From Bacillota bacterium (GTDB lineage Bacteria; Bacillota; Clostridia; Lachnospirales; Lachnospiraceae), in the NCBI GenBank assembly GCA_023415595.1, contig JAEZJW010000004.1:1-22507 (forward strand): a stretch of 22,507 bases of DNA. The letters run 5' to 3'. Numbering within the stretch: the first letter of the stretch is position 1; each line of letters starts with the position of its first letter. A model generated the notes under the pieces. That model saw nothing but the letters and a program-made list of their open reading frames with translations. It was not told the origin of the DNA and searched no databases. Shown one piece after another: positions 1 through 7,491 of this stretch. A program made the position numbers and the translations under genes.

Positions 1-639
1 ACCTATCGGCTGTTCTATAATCAGGACTATCAGGGCGTAGCAACCGGAGGTGCTCCTGAACTGGATATTGATTTTGAAAGATTCTATATGTTGGAGATGA
101 AAGAAACACCACTCCTTCACAACATTGCAATCGGTTCGGATCAGAGGCTTGCTTCCGTCAAGCCCCGCAGTGCGGAGAATAGCTATTATGAGGAAGCGGT
201 TACGGACTATTTTACAGAGATAGGACATCCGGAGTATGAGATAGGGTATCTGGAGGGCTACAGCTTTGATTTTGATCAGGACGGAGATGAGGAGGATATC
301 ATCTGTACCTGGCAGTTTCAGGACCAGTTTTACTATGAGGTCCCGGCCGCGGGCTGCTATTCCTATGTGTTGTATCGGGATAACAAAAGCATGAAAGTAA
401 TTCAAGAGGCATACAGGGGAGAAGCCAGTGATTATTCGGCAGAGTTTTTGGGTATTGAGGAAGGGGAGGAGATTCTCATCAATTCCCGTCCGGAGTATAT
501 GAGTGCAATTGACATCACCGGTGATGGTTTATATGAAATTATCATTTCGGAAACCGGTTACGAAAGCTGGGGCTATATTATTTATGAATTACAGGGTGAT
601 AATTATATAAGAGTTTTGGAGGAATTCGCAGGGGTATAA
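1..639 (+). CDS. FG-GAP/VCBS-like hypothetical protein, 3' part
   Basis: The reading frame is open from the first base of the window and ends at a TAA at 637-639, so the start lies upstream and at least 212 residues of the C-terminal part are seen. An internal ATG at 88 is not a convincing start because the frame continues upstream without a stop. The protein is acidic and contains two aspartate-rich loops, DFDQDGDEED and DITGDGLYEI, which resemble the calcium-binding loops of FG-GAP/VCBS or dockerin-like repeats. That suggests an exported or surface protein, but the N-terminus that would show a signal peptide is outside the window. The role is unknown. The gene ends 35 bases before the nitroreductase gene, so the two may be co-transcribed. 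Confidence 0.6.
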   Translation, partial: TYRLFYNQDYQGVATGGAPELDIDFERFYMLEMKETPLLHNIAIGSDQRLASVKPRSAENSYYEEAVTDYFTEIGHPEYEIGYLEGYSFDFDQDGDEEDIICTWQFQDQFYYEVPAAGCYSYVLYRDNKSMKVIQEAYRGEASDYSAEFLGIEEGEEILINSRPEYMSAIDITGDGLYEIIISETGYESWGYIIYELQGDNYIRVLEEFAGV

Positions 640-674
640 GCCCTATGCGGAACAATATATCTGGGAGGTAGCCT

Positions 675-1418
675 ATGAATGAGGTAATGGAACAGATCAG
701 AGACAGAAAATCAGTCAGGGTATTTGAGGACAAGCTGATTACTGAGGAAATCAGAGAGGAAAAAATACGAGCAGCCATGGAAGCCCCAACGGCCGGAGCC
801 ATGATGCTCTATAGCATACTTAATATTACGGATCAGGAGTTGAAGGACAAGCTGGCAGTAATATGCGACAATCAACCTTTTATCGCCAAGGCACCGATGG
901 TGCTGATCTTCCTGGCAGATTATCAGAGATGGTACGATGCCTTCTGCTATGAGGACTGCAACCCCCGAAAGCCTGGTGCGGGAGACATTTTGCTGGCCCA
1001 GGCCGACGCCATTATTGCAGCCCAAAATACTGTTGTGGCGGCACAGTCCTTTGGAATCGGGTCCTGCTATATCGGCGAAATAATTGAACATTGTGAAACG
1101 GTAAGGGAGCTGCTCGAGCTGCCGGATTATGTGATGCCGGCTGCCATGGTCCTCTACGGATACCCCGAAGAGAGCCAGAAGGAGAGAAAGAAGCCGGTCC
1201 GCTTCGAGAAGGAGTTTATCGTATTTGAAAACCGCTACCGGAGGCTCCAAAAGGAGGACCACGACAGGATGCATCAGATCCGCCATGAGAAAGCAGGACT
1301 ACCGGATAGGAACATGAAGGAGTATCTGAAAGCCTTCTGCAACCGCAAATATATGTCTGCCTTCTGCCATGAGATGAACCGTTCTGCCACAGAGTATCTG
1401 AATAATTTCAGAACCTGA
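675..1418 (+). CDS. Nitroreductase family protein (FMN-dependent oxidoreductase)
   Basis: A 247-residue protein with a nitroreductase-fold signature. The N-terminus has RDRKSVRVF (R11, S13 and R15 are typical FMN phosphate contacts), followed by APTAGAMM around residues 37-44. The middle has the DAIIAAQN-x-VVAAQSFGIGSCYIGEI segment typical of the family, and then MPAAMVLYGYPEE near 155-167. Members of this family are cytoplasmic dimeric flavoproteins that reduce nitro compounds, quinones or flavins with NAD(P)H; the substrate cannot be read from sequence. The C-terminal ~60 residues after the fold are basic and include several Cys and His (NRKYMSAFCHEMNR), an extension common in clostridial members. 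A GGGAGGT ribosome binding site lies 6 bases before the ATG. Confidence 0.85.
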   Translation: MNEVMEQIRDRKSVRVFEDKLITEEIREEKIRAAMEAPTAGAMMLYSILNITDQELKDKLAVICDNQPFIAKAPMVLIFLADYQRWYDAFCYEDCNPRKPGAGDILLAQADAIIAAQNTVVAAQSFGIGSCYIGEIIEHCETVRELLELPDYVMPAAMVLYGYPEESQKERKKPVRFEKEFIVFENRYRRLQKEDHDRMHQIRHEKAGLPDRNMKEYLKAFCNRKYMSAFCHEMNRSATEYLNNFRT

Positions 1419-1507
1419 TGGATAATGATACCTATGATATCTGCTGAAACTATGATACCATATAGGAAATACTTTAAATAAACTACAGAAATGAATGAGG
1501 TGGCAAA

Positions 1508-4225
1508 ATGACAAGAACAGGTGGCTATCATGACCTTACCAGAAAGTATTTGGATTATGAAGGTCAGCAATATGAATATTATGATCTTTCTGCATTAGAA
1601 AGGGAGGGCTTTGATATCCGGAACCTTCCTTACTCTATCAAGGTGCTGCTGGAGTCCGTACTCAGGCAATGGGACGGACATATCATTACTGAGGAGCATA
1701 TCCGCAGTCTTGCGAGTTGGGCCGGGACCAGGGGCAGTGAGGAAGAGGTACCCTTTAAGCCTGCCAGGGTCATCCTTCAGGACTTTACCGGAGTACCTGC
1801 TGTTCTTGATCTGGCATCCATGAGAGCTGCTATGGCAGAAGCCGGTCTGAACAAGCTGGATCGGATCAATCCGGAGGTGGCGGTGGATCTGGTGATCGAC
1901 CATTCAGTCCAGGTAGATCTGTACGGAAGCCCGGAGGCTTTAGCCGAAAACAGTAAGCTGGAATTTGAACGTAACAGTGAGCGGTACCGCTTCCTCAAAT
2001 GGGCTCAGAATGCCTTTGACCATCTGACGGTAGTCCCGCCCGCAACAGGAATCGTTCATCAGGTCAATCTGGAATATCTGGCGAAGGTGGTTCTGGTCAG
2101 GGAGGAGCAGGGAGTCAGGACGGTTTATCCCGACAGTCTGGTCGGAACCGATTCCCATACGACGATGATCAATGGACTGGGAGTACTGGGCTGGGGAGTC
2201 GGCGGAATCGAGGCAGAAGCCGGGATGTTAGGGCAGCCCTCATATTTTCCTCTGCCTGAGGTCATCGGTGTCCGGCTGACTGGGAGCTTATCCGTCGGTG
2301 CAACCGCAACGGATCTGGCGCTCAGAGTAACGCAGCTGCTTCGTAAGAAAGGGGTAGTCGGTAAATTCGTCGAGCACTTCGGGGAGGGTATCAATTCTCT
2401 TACCCTTGCCGACCGTGCAACCATAGCCAATATGTCACCGGAATACGGTGCGACCTGCGGGTTCTTTCCTGTGGATGGGGAGGCACTGAATTATCTGAAG
2501 CTGACCGGCAGAACAGACGAACAGATAGGGTTAGTGCGGGCATATCTGGAGGCGAACGGCTTGTTCTATTCGGATAAAATGCAGGAACCTGTCTATACAG
2601 AAGTGATTGAACTGGATCTGTCCACCATAGAGACCGCATTGTCCGGTCCTAAGCGGCCTCAGGATCTGATTCCCTTAAGCCGTATGAAGGAGGAGTTTCT
2701 TCGTTCCCTTACGGCACCGCTCGGTAACCAGGGGCATGGCATGAGCGAGGAGGAATTATCGAAGGAAGCCAGAATATCGCTTGCAGATGGCAGGGAAAGT
2801 GTCATGACGACAGGCGCGGTTGCCATCGCCTCCATAACTTCCTGTACAAATACCTCGAATCCCGCAGTGATGCTCGGAGCAGGAATCTTAGCCAGGAATG
2901 CGGTGAAGAGGGGCTTATCGGTGCCCGCCCATGTCAAGACTTCCCTGGCGCCCGGTTCCAAAGTAGTGACCGGATATCTGAAAGCAGCGGGGTTGCAGGA
3001 TTATCTGGATCAGCTGGGCTTCCAGACCATTGGCTACGGCTGTGCGACCTGTATCGGAAATTCCGGGCCGCTTCCGGAGCCGGTAAGCGCTGCTGTCCTG
3101 GAGAAGGAGCTGCTGGTCACCTCTGTGTTATCGGGAAACCGTAATTTTGAAGGCCGCATCCATTCCCAGGTGAGGGCGAATTACCTTGCCTCTCCTCCGC
3201 TTGTGGTGGCCTATGCCCTTGCGGGTACCATGAATATCGATCTGCTAAAGGAGCCGATCGGATATGACGGAGAGGGACAAGCGGTTTATCTTAAGGACAT
3301 CTGGCCCACTGGAGAAGAAATCAAGAAGCTGGAGGAGCAGTTTGTAAAGCCTGAATTATTCGCGAAGGAATATGAAGCAATCTATGGCAATAACGAGATG
3401 TGGAATACCATCGAGGTCAGGGGAGGCAAAAGCTATGAGTTTGAGGAAGACTCTACCTATATCCGTAACCCTCCGTTTTTCACAGAGATGCAAAAGAATA
3501 GTGAGAAGATACAACCGCTTAGGGATTTAAGAATATTGGCTTCATTCGGAGATTCTGTCACGACGGATCATATCTCACCGGCAGGCTCCATTGGCAGGAA
3601 TACACCGGCAGGAAAATATCTGTCTGAGCGGGGCATCGAAAGCAAAAACTTTAATACCTACGGTTCCCGAAGAGGAAATCACGAGGTGATGATGAGGGGA
3701 ACCTTCGCCAATATCCGTATCCGGAACCGGCTGGCTCCCGGAACGGAAGGCGGATATACCACCTATTGGCCGACCGGAGAGGTAATGACGATCTATGATG
3801 CCTGTATGAACTATCGGGAACAGGGGACCGGCTTATTGGTTCTGGCAGGAAAGGATTATGGTATGGGTTCTTCCAGGGATTGGGCTGCCAAAGGGCCAAG
3901 TCTTCTTGGGGTCAAGGCGGTCATAGCTGAGAGCTTCGAAAGGATCCACCGGTCCAATCTGGTGATGATGGGCATTCTTCCGCTGCAGTTTTTTGAAGGG
4001 CAATCAGCGGAAAGTCTGGGACTTACCGGCGAGGAGAGCTTTACCATTGAGCTGTCCGATACGGTTAAACCCAGGGAGCATATCACCGTGACCGCAAAAA
4101 CTCCGGATGGAAGGAGTATACAGTTTAAAGCCCTGGTTCGGTTTGATTCAGCGGTTGATGTGGATTATTACCGGCAGGGAGGAATACTTCCAATGGTTCT
4201 GCGGCGCAGGATGTCCGAGAAATAA
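1508..4225 (+). CDS. acnA: Aconitate hydratase (aconitase A)
   Basis: A 905-residue full-length AcnA/IRP1-type aconitase, which interconverts citrate and isocitrate in the cytoplasm using a [4Fe-4S] cluster. The three cluster cysteines are visible: C446 in SCTNTSNP and C512 and C515 in GCATCIGNSGP. Other signatures are DSHTTMINGLGVLGWGVGG (near residue 217), TDHISPAG before the swivel domain, and GMGSSRDWAAKG with S788-S789-R790-D791 in the C-terminal swivel domain. Length matches the family (about 890-910). A GAGGTGG ribosome binding site lies just before the ATG. No citrate synthase or isocitrate dehydrogenase gene is next to it, so it stands alone, probably supplying 2-oxoglutarate for glutamate synthesis in an anaerobe (inference). 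It is convergent with the downstream ROK kinase gene. Confidence 0.96.
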   Translation: MTRTGGYHDLTRKYLDYEGQQYEYYDLSALEREGFDIRNLPYSIKVLLESVLRQWDGHIITEEHIRSLASWAGTRGSEEEVPFKPARVILQDFTGVPAVLDLASMRAAMAEAGLNKLDRINPEVAVDLVIDHSVQVDLYGSPEALAENSKLEFERNSERYRFLKWAQNAFDHLTVVPPATGIVHQVNLEYLAKVVLVREEQGVRTVYPDSLVGTDSHTTMINGLGVLGWGVGGIEAEAGMLGQPSYFPLPEVIGVRLTGSLSVGATATDLALRVTQLLRKKGVVGKFVEHFGEGINSLTLADRATIANMSPEYGATCGFFPVDGEALNYLKLTGRTDEQIGLVRAYLEANGLFYSDKMQEPVYTEVIELDLSTIETALSGPKRPQDLIPLSRMKEEFLRSLTAPLGNQGHGMSEEELSKEARISLADGRESVMTTGAVAIASITSCTNTSNPAVMLGAGILARNAVKRGLSVPAHVKTSLAPGSKVVTGYLKAAGLQDYLDQLGFQTIGYGCATCIGNSGPLPEPVSAAVLEKELLVTSVLSGNRNFEGRIHSQVRANYLASPPLVVAYALAGTMNIDLLKEPIGYDGEGQAVYLKDIWPTGEEIKKLEEQFVKPELFAKEYEAIYGNNEMWNTIEVRGGKSYEFEEDSTYIRNPPFFTEMQKNSEKIQPLRDLRILASFGDSVTTDHISPAGSIGRNTPAGKYLSERGIESKNFNTYGSRRGNHEVMMRGTFANIRIRNRLAPGTEGGYTTYWPTGEVMTIYDACMNYREQGTGLLVLAGKDYGMGSSRDWAAKGPSLLGVKAVIAESFERIHRSNLVMMGILPLQFFEGQSAESLGLTGEESFTIELSDTVKPREHITVTAKTPDGRSIQFKALVRFDSAVDVDYYRQGGILPMVLRRRMSEK

Positions 4226-4307
4226 ACGGTAAGATGGACCGCATGGATGAAGGTTGGGACCAGGGAAAGCTGTTCCGATTCTGGCAGGGGAGAGTACCCC
4301 GGCACAG

Positions 4308-5186
4308 TCATAACCCTGTCCCAAGCTCCATTACTGCGAGTTTCAGGCAGCCCATGATGCCCTGTTTTCCTCCTAAGGAAGAGGGTACGATATAGTGCTC
4401 AAGATCCTCCAGCTCGGGGGTACGGACATAACCGTTCAGCAAAGTACGGACCTCGGAACGGATCAGCGGGAAGAGCTGCTGCTGATTCATTATCCCACCT
4501 CCCAACACGATTCTATGGGGGGATAAGGTCAGAATATAATTTACGATGCCCTGTGCCAGATAATAGGCTTCGATTTCCCAAGCCAAGGAAGCTTCTGATA
4601 GCTCCTTGGCTTTTTTGTGATAACGCTTCTCCATGGATGGACCGGAGGCTAAGCCCTCCATACAGTTCGGATGATAGGGGCATACGCCTTCGAAGGCATC
4701 TTCGGGATGTCTGCTTAACAGGATATGTCCTGCCTCAGGGTGCAGCATGCCGTGGAGCAGCTGTCCGTTCAGGTAAATACCGGTTCCTATCCCGGTACCT
4801 ACGGTGATATAGACTCCGGAGGACAGACCCTGTAAGCTTCCCCAGGTTGCTTCTGCCAATACCGCAGCATTCACATCGGTATCAAAACCGATCGGAAGCA
4901 TTAAAGCGGACTTCAGTGCACCCACGATATTATAACCGGCCCAGGCAAGCTTCGGCGTGGAGGTGATGGAACCATAGGTATCCGAGCTGCGGTTTAAGTC
5001 AACCGGTCCGAAGGAACCGACTCCCAGGGCTTTGATTTCCTTACCTTCAAAAAACGTAAGGATCTCCGGTATCGTCTCTGCCGGATCCTTTGTCGGAATA
5101 CTGATCTGCTCCAGTATTTCTCCCTGTTCATTCCCGATGGCGAGTACCATCTTTGTTCCTCCTGCCTCCAAAGCCCCGAATCTCAT
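4308..5186 (-). CDS. scrK: ROK family sugar kinase, fructokinase type
   Basis: A 292-residue ROK kinase, closest in pattern to the fructokinases of the GmuE/YdhR group, which use ATP to phosphorylate fructose (sometimes mannose). The N-terminus LEAGGTKMVLAIG is the phosphate-binding loop. GFDTDVNAA carries the catalytic aspartate, ITVGTGIGTGIYLNG is the glycine-rich ATP segment, and HILLSRHPEDAFEGVCPYHPNC supplies the His/Cys zinc site typical of ROK proteins. The frame can be extended 43 codons upstream, but the added residues do not look like the family. The chosen ATG at 5186 has a GGAGGG ribosome binding site 7-8 bases upstream and begins exactly at the conserved N-terminus. A minus-strand promoter lies at 5244-5272. 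Substrate assignment is by family resemblance only. Confidence 0.9.
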   Translation of the reverse strand: MRFGALEAGGTKMVLAIGNEQGEILEQISIPTKDPAETIPEILTFFEGKEIKALGVGSFGPVDLNRSSDTYGSITSTPKLAWAGYNIVGALKSALMLPIGFDTDVNAAVLAEATWGSLQGLSSGVYITVGTGIGTGIYLNGQLLHGMLHPEAGHILLSRHPEDAFEGVCPYHPNCMEGLASGPSMEKRYHKKAKELSEASLAWEIEAYYLAQGIVNYILTLSPHRIVLGGGIMNQQQLFPLIRSEVRTLLNGYVRTPELEDLEHYIVPSSLGGKQGIMGCLKLAVMELGTGL

Positions 5187-5243
5187 GTTGCTTCCCTCCG
5201 TTTTTATTTTCGTTTTCTCAATAGATACTTTCCGTCCAATCTT

Positions 5244-5272
5244 ATTATAATTCCAATTACTGTGGTTCGCAA
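5244..5272 (-). promoter_or_regulatory. Sigma-A type promoter of the ROK kinase gene
   Basis: Read on the minus strand: TTGCGA (5272-5267), a 17-base spacer, then TATAAT (5249-5244). Transcription would start near 5237, leaving a leader of about 50 bases to the ATG at 5186. This also supports the short start, because the longer ORF would begin upstream of the promoter. Confidence 0.6.
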
Positions 5273-5407
5273 TAAGCATCCTCACCAGGAATTGTTTAGG
5301 CCGATCTTTGATCATATTTCAGGACATATATTTGATTTCCATACGTATTTTACTAAGGAACGGCATAGAATGTATCAACAGATTCAGCGAGCTGGAGAGC
5401 TGCCGGT

Positions 5408-6364
5408 ATGAAGAGATGGAGATATATCTGCCTGATGATCATTCTGATGCTGATCGTTGCATCATTCCGTAATATTTATAAGGAAACAGCAGTATTTAAA
5501 CCGCAAACCTATATGAATTACAGAGAAGGCGAGTATAGAGCGGAAATAATGGCAAGGAATAAAGAACTGGATACATTGAACCTAAGAGAATTCTATGGAA
5601 TTGGAACCATATGGGGCGGAAGGCTGATCCCGGACTGGGCAACCATCTATCCAATCACCGGCGAAGCAAAGGATGTAGCTTATACCGTGTATTTATTTGA
5701 TGAAATACAATACAGGATGGATGGGGTAGATGCGCTCTATCCGCTTTTTGTTGCAGGTGCTTCCGAAGAAGTGATGAAGTCCTGGAATCAAATTATAGAC
5801 AAGGATATCAAGAAGATTCTGGATATCTACTCCTTCAATCCTTTTCCTGATGGTAAGAATCAGCCCTCCCCTAAGGCGTCATCCATTTTAAACATCACCT
5901 ATGAGGTGAAATCGGCAGATGCAGAAAAATTCAGTGTTTTGTACAAGGCTGCCTTCAACAGCAAATATGTGGCACATCCTACGGAACTTGTTTATACCAC
6001 TAATATCCGGCTGAAGGATTCGAAAAGAATTAAACTCAGTGATATCGTAAAACTGGATGAAGCCTTCGTGAAAGAGTTCAGACAGTGGAAGTTCACTGTC
6101 CCGTCCGGGAGTAATCAGGAAGTAGAACAAGCCATACGGGATTATATGAATGGACTTACGGACAGTGAGCTCTTAGAGGGGTTAAAAACAGCGGACCAGA
6201 TCGGCTCCGGAAATTATCTGGGTATGTACAGCTATCTGACACCCGGCCAATTGGGAATCAGTGTATCGGTTCCGAATTATCTTGGGGATCATGTGGAATT
6301 TGAACAGGATTATGATAAGCTTGGTGAATTTCTCCTTCCGGGTACGAATATGTTCACCCCTTGA
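5408..6364 (+). CDS. Membrane-anchored RsiV-like (DUF3298/DUF4163-type) protein
   Basis: A 318-residue protein with one N-terminal hydrophobic segment (about residues 7-22, ICLMIILMLIVASF) that is best read as a signal anchor or uncleaved signal, so the rest would lie outside the membrane. The extracytoplasmic part shows the pattern of DUF3298/RsiV-like domains: SSILNITYEVKSADAEKFSVLYKAAF, then TTNIRLKDSKRIKLSDIVKLDEAFV near residues 195-220, and a C-terminal LTPGQLGISVSVP-like strand. Such domains occur in the anti-sigma factor RsiV and in cell-wall deacetylases of the PdaC group, but no deacetylase or sigma-binding domain is present here. The function is unknown. GGAG at 5394-5397 is a modest ribosome binding site. 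The ATG overlaps, as ATGA, the end of an upstream open frame (see findings). Confidence 0.65.
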   Translation: MKRWRYICLMIILMLIVASFRNIYKETAVFKPQTYMNYREGEYRAEIMARNKELDTLNLREFYGIGTIWGGRLIPDWATIYPITGEAKDVAYTVYLFDEIQYRMDGVDALYPLFVAGASEEVMKSWNQIIDKDIKKILDIYSFNPFPDGKNQPSPKASSILNITYEVKSADAEKFSVLYKAAFNSKYVAHPTELVYTTNIRLKDSKRIKLSDIVKLDEAFVKEFRQWKFTVPSGSNQEVEQAIRDYMNGLTDSELLEGLKTADQIGSGNYLGMYSYLTPGQLGISVSVPNYLGDHVEFEQDYDKLGEFLLPGTNMFTP

Positions 6365-6371
6365 CAGGGTA

Positions 6372-6418
6372 AGTAAAAAGGGCTGCAATGTCTTATTGAT
6401 ATAGCAGCTTTTCTTACT
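6372..6418 (+). terminator. Candidate intrinsic terminator after the RsiV-like gene
   Basis: An imperfect hairpin starts 7 bases after the stop codon. GGGCTGC is followed by a 17-base loop and GCAGC-TTTTCTT, and outer AGTAA/TTACT arms extend the stem. The U-rich 3' side is short (TTTTCTT), so strength is uncertain. Confidence 0.4.
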
Positions 6419-6433
6419 GCATAAGTTTTTGGA

Positions 6434-6462
6434 TTGCTTGGTTTTTCATTTAATAGTATAAT
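6434..6462 (+). promoter_or_regulatory. Sigma-A type promoter of the AraC-family gene
   Basis: TTGCTT (6434-6439), a 17-base spacer and TATAAT (6457-6462), about 38 bases before the chosen start codon. This makes the regulator gene an independent unit from the preceding gene. Confidence 0.6.
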
Positions 6463-6499
6463 ATAATAAAGGATGATTACATAAGAGAAGGAGATGTGG

Positions 6500-7420
6500 A
6501 TGAATTCTTATATTTATGAAGCAATTGAACATGGAAATAAATTTCCGGCGAAGATATTTGTAACCTCCATCGGGCAGTCCACCTATCATTGGCATTATGA
6601 TTATGAGCTGATCCTAGTGCTCAAGGGCTCCGTATCTCTGAAGCTATGGCCGGATTCCTGTATCATAAGAGAGGGAAATATCGTACTGATTAACAGTAAG
6701 GTGGTCCATGGACTGAATGAAACCAATGAAAATAATATCTGCCTGATCATCCAGATGAAGCAGGAGCTGTTTGAAAATCGCAAGGATAAGAACCAGAACT
6801 ACCAGTTCTACCTGAATTCCTCCACAGACTTTGTTAAGCCGAAGGTACCTTATGAGGTTTTCACGAAAATTGCAGCAGGGATCGGACTCAGATGCTATGA
6901 GGATACCCTGACCGGATATTACCGGATCCAGGCACTTCTCTATACTTTGGTGGCAGATATCTTTGAATATACACATTATGATATCAGACAGTATGCGGAT
7001 AAGAATGCTACTGTGTTAGAAGCAGATATTCTTCTTAAAATCATAGAATATGTCGAAAACAATTATTCGGAGGATAACCTTGCGGAGGCCTTATGCCATT
7101 ATATCGGCATGAGTGACAAGACTTTATACCGGTTCTTAAAAGCCCATACGAATCTGACTCTGAAGGAGCTGACTACCTCCATCAAGTTGGAGAAAACCCT
7201 GCATATGCTGACCAGAACAGAGAAGCCCATCTCGATCATTGCGCAGGAATGCGGCTTTGGAACAGATAAGACCTTCTACCGGATCTTTAAGAATGAATTC
7301 GGAATCACTCCGAATGAATACCGGCTTCGTGGAACCAAGATAGAGAAAAATAAGCAAATTCAGGGTTATATTGATTATAATAAGCGGGAAGCGATCCGGC
7401 TTCTGAAGAATTACATATAA
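6500..7420 (+). CDS. AraC-family transcriptional regulator with N-terminal cupin
   Basis: A 306-residue regulator. The N-terminal half has a cupin-type sensor pattern (HWHYDYELILVLKGSVSLKLW, then GNIVLINSKVVHGLNET), expected to bind a sugar or related ligand. The C-terminal ~100 residues carry the two AraC helix-turn-helix units: one around IGMSDKTLYRFLKAHTN and one in ISIIAQECGFGTDKTFYRIF, ending in FGITPNEYR. The frame also has an ATG at 6494, but the ribosome binding site AGAAGGAG (6486-6493) abuts it. The ATG at 6500 has a normal 6-base spacing and is preferred. The GH3 gene follows 71 bases downstream with no terminator seen between them, so the GH3 gene is the likely target and may be co-transcribed. 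Confidence 0.9.
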   Translation: MNSYIYEAIEHGNKFPAKIFVTSIGQSTYHWHYDYELILVLKGSVSLKLWPDSCIIREGNIVLINSKVVHGLNETNENNICLIIQMKQELFENRKDKNQNYQFYLNSSTDFVKPKVPYEVFTKIAAGIGLRCYEDTLTGYYRIQALLYTLVADIFEYTHYDIRQYADKNATVLEADILLKIIEYVENNYSEDNLAEALCHYIGMSDKTLYRFLKAHTNLTLKELTTSIKLEKTLHMLTRTEKPISIIAQECGFGTDKTFYRIFKNEFGITPNEYRLRGTKIEKNKQIQGYIDYNKREAIRLLKNYI

Positions 7421-7453
7421 GGAGTTGGACAGCAATAGAAAACCTCTGCCGGG

Positions 7454-7465
7454 TAGCTTAAGCTA
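7454..7465. promoter_or_regulatory. Perfect 12-bp palindrome upstream of the GH3 gene
   Basis: TAGCTTAAGCTA is self-complementary and lies 26 bases before the GH3 start codon in the gap after the AraC-family gene. It may be an operator, but AraC proteins usually bind direct repeats, so the link to this regulator is weak. Confidence 0.2.
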
Positions 7466-7491
7466 TCATAAATCGGCATCATGGAGGAAAG

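Noticed and set aside
711..1286. 191-codon open frame on the minus strand
   Set aside because: It is the antisense of the nitroreductase gene, has no family resemblance and no ribosome binding site, and the plus-strand product is clearly real.
4290..4306. GGGG-AGAGTA-CCCC hairpin between acnA and the ROK gene as a terminator
   Set aside because: The stem is only four base pairs and no T-run follows on either strand.
5187..5315. Upstream extension of the ROK kinase by 43 codons
   Set aside because: The extension contains the predicted promoter, lacks family resemblance and is not needed; the ATG at 5186 has a proper ribosome binding site.
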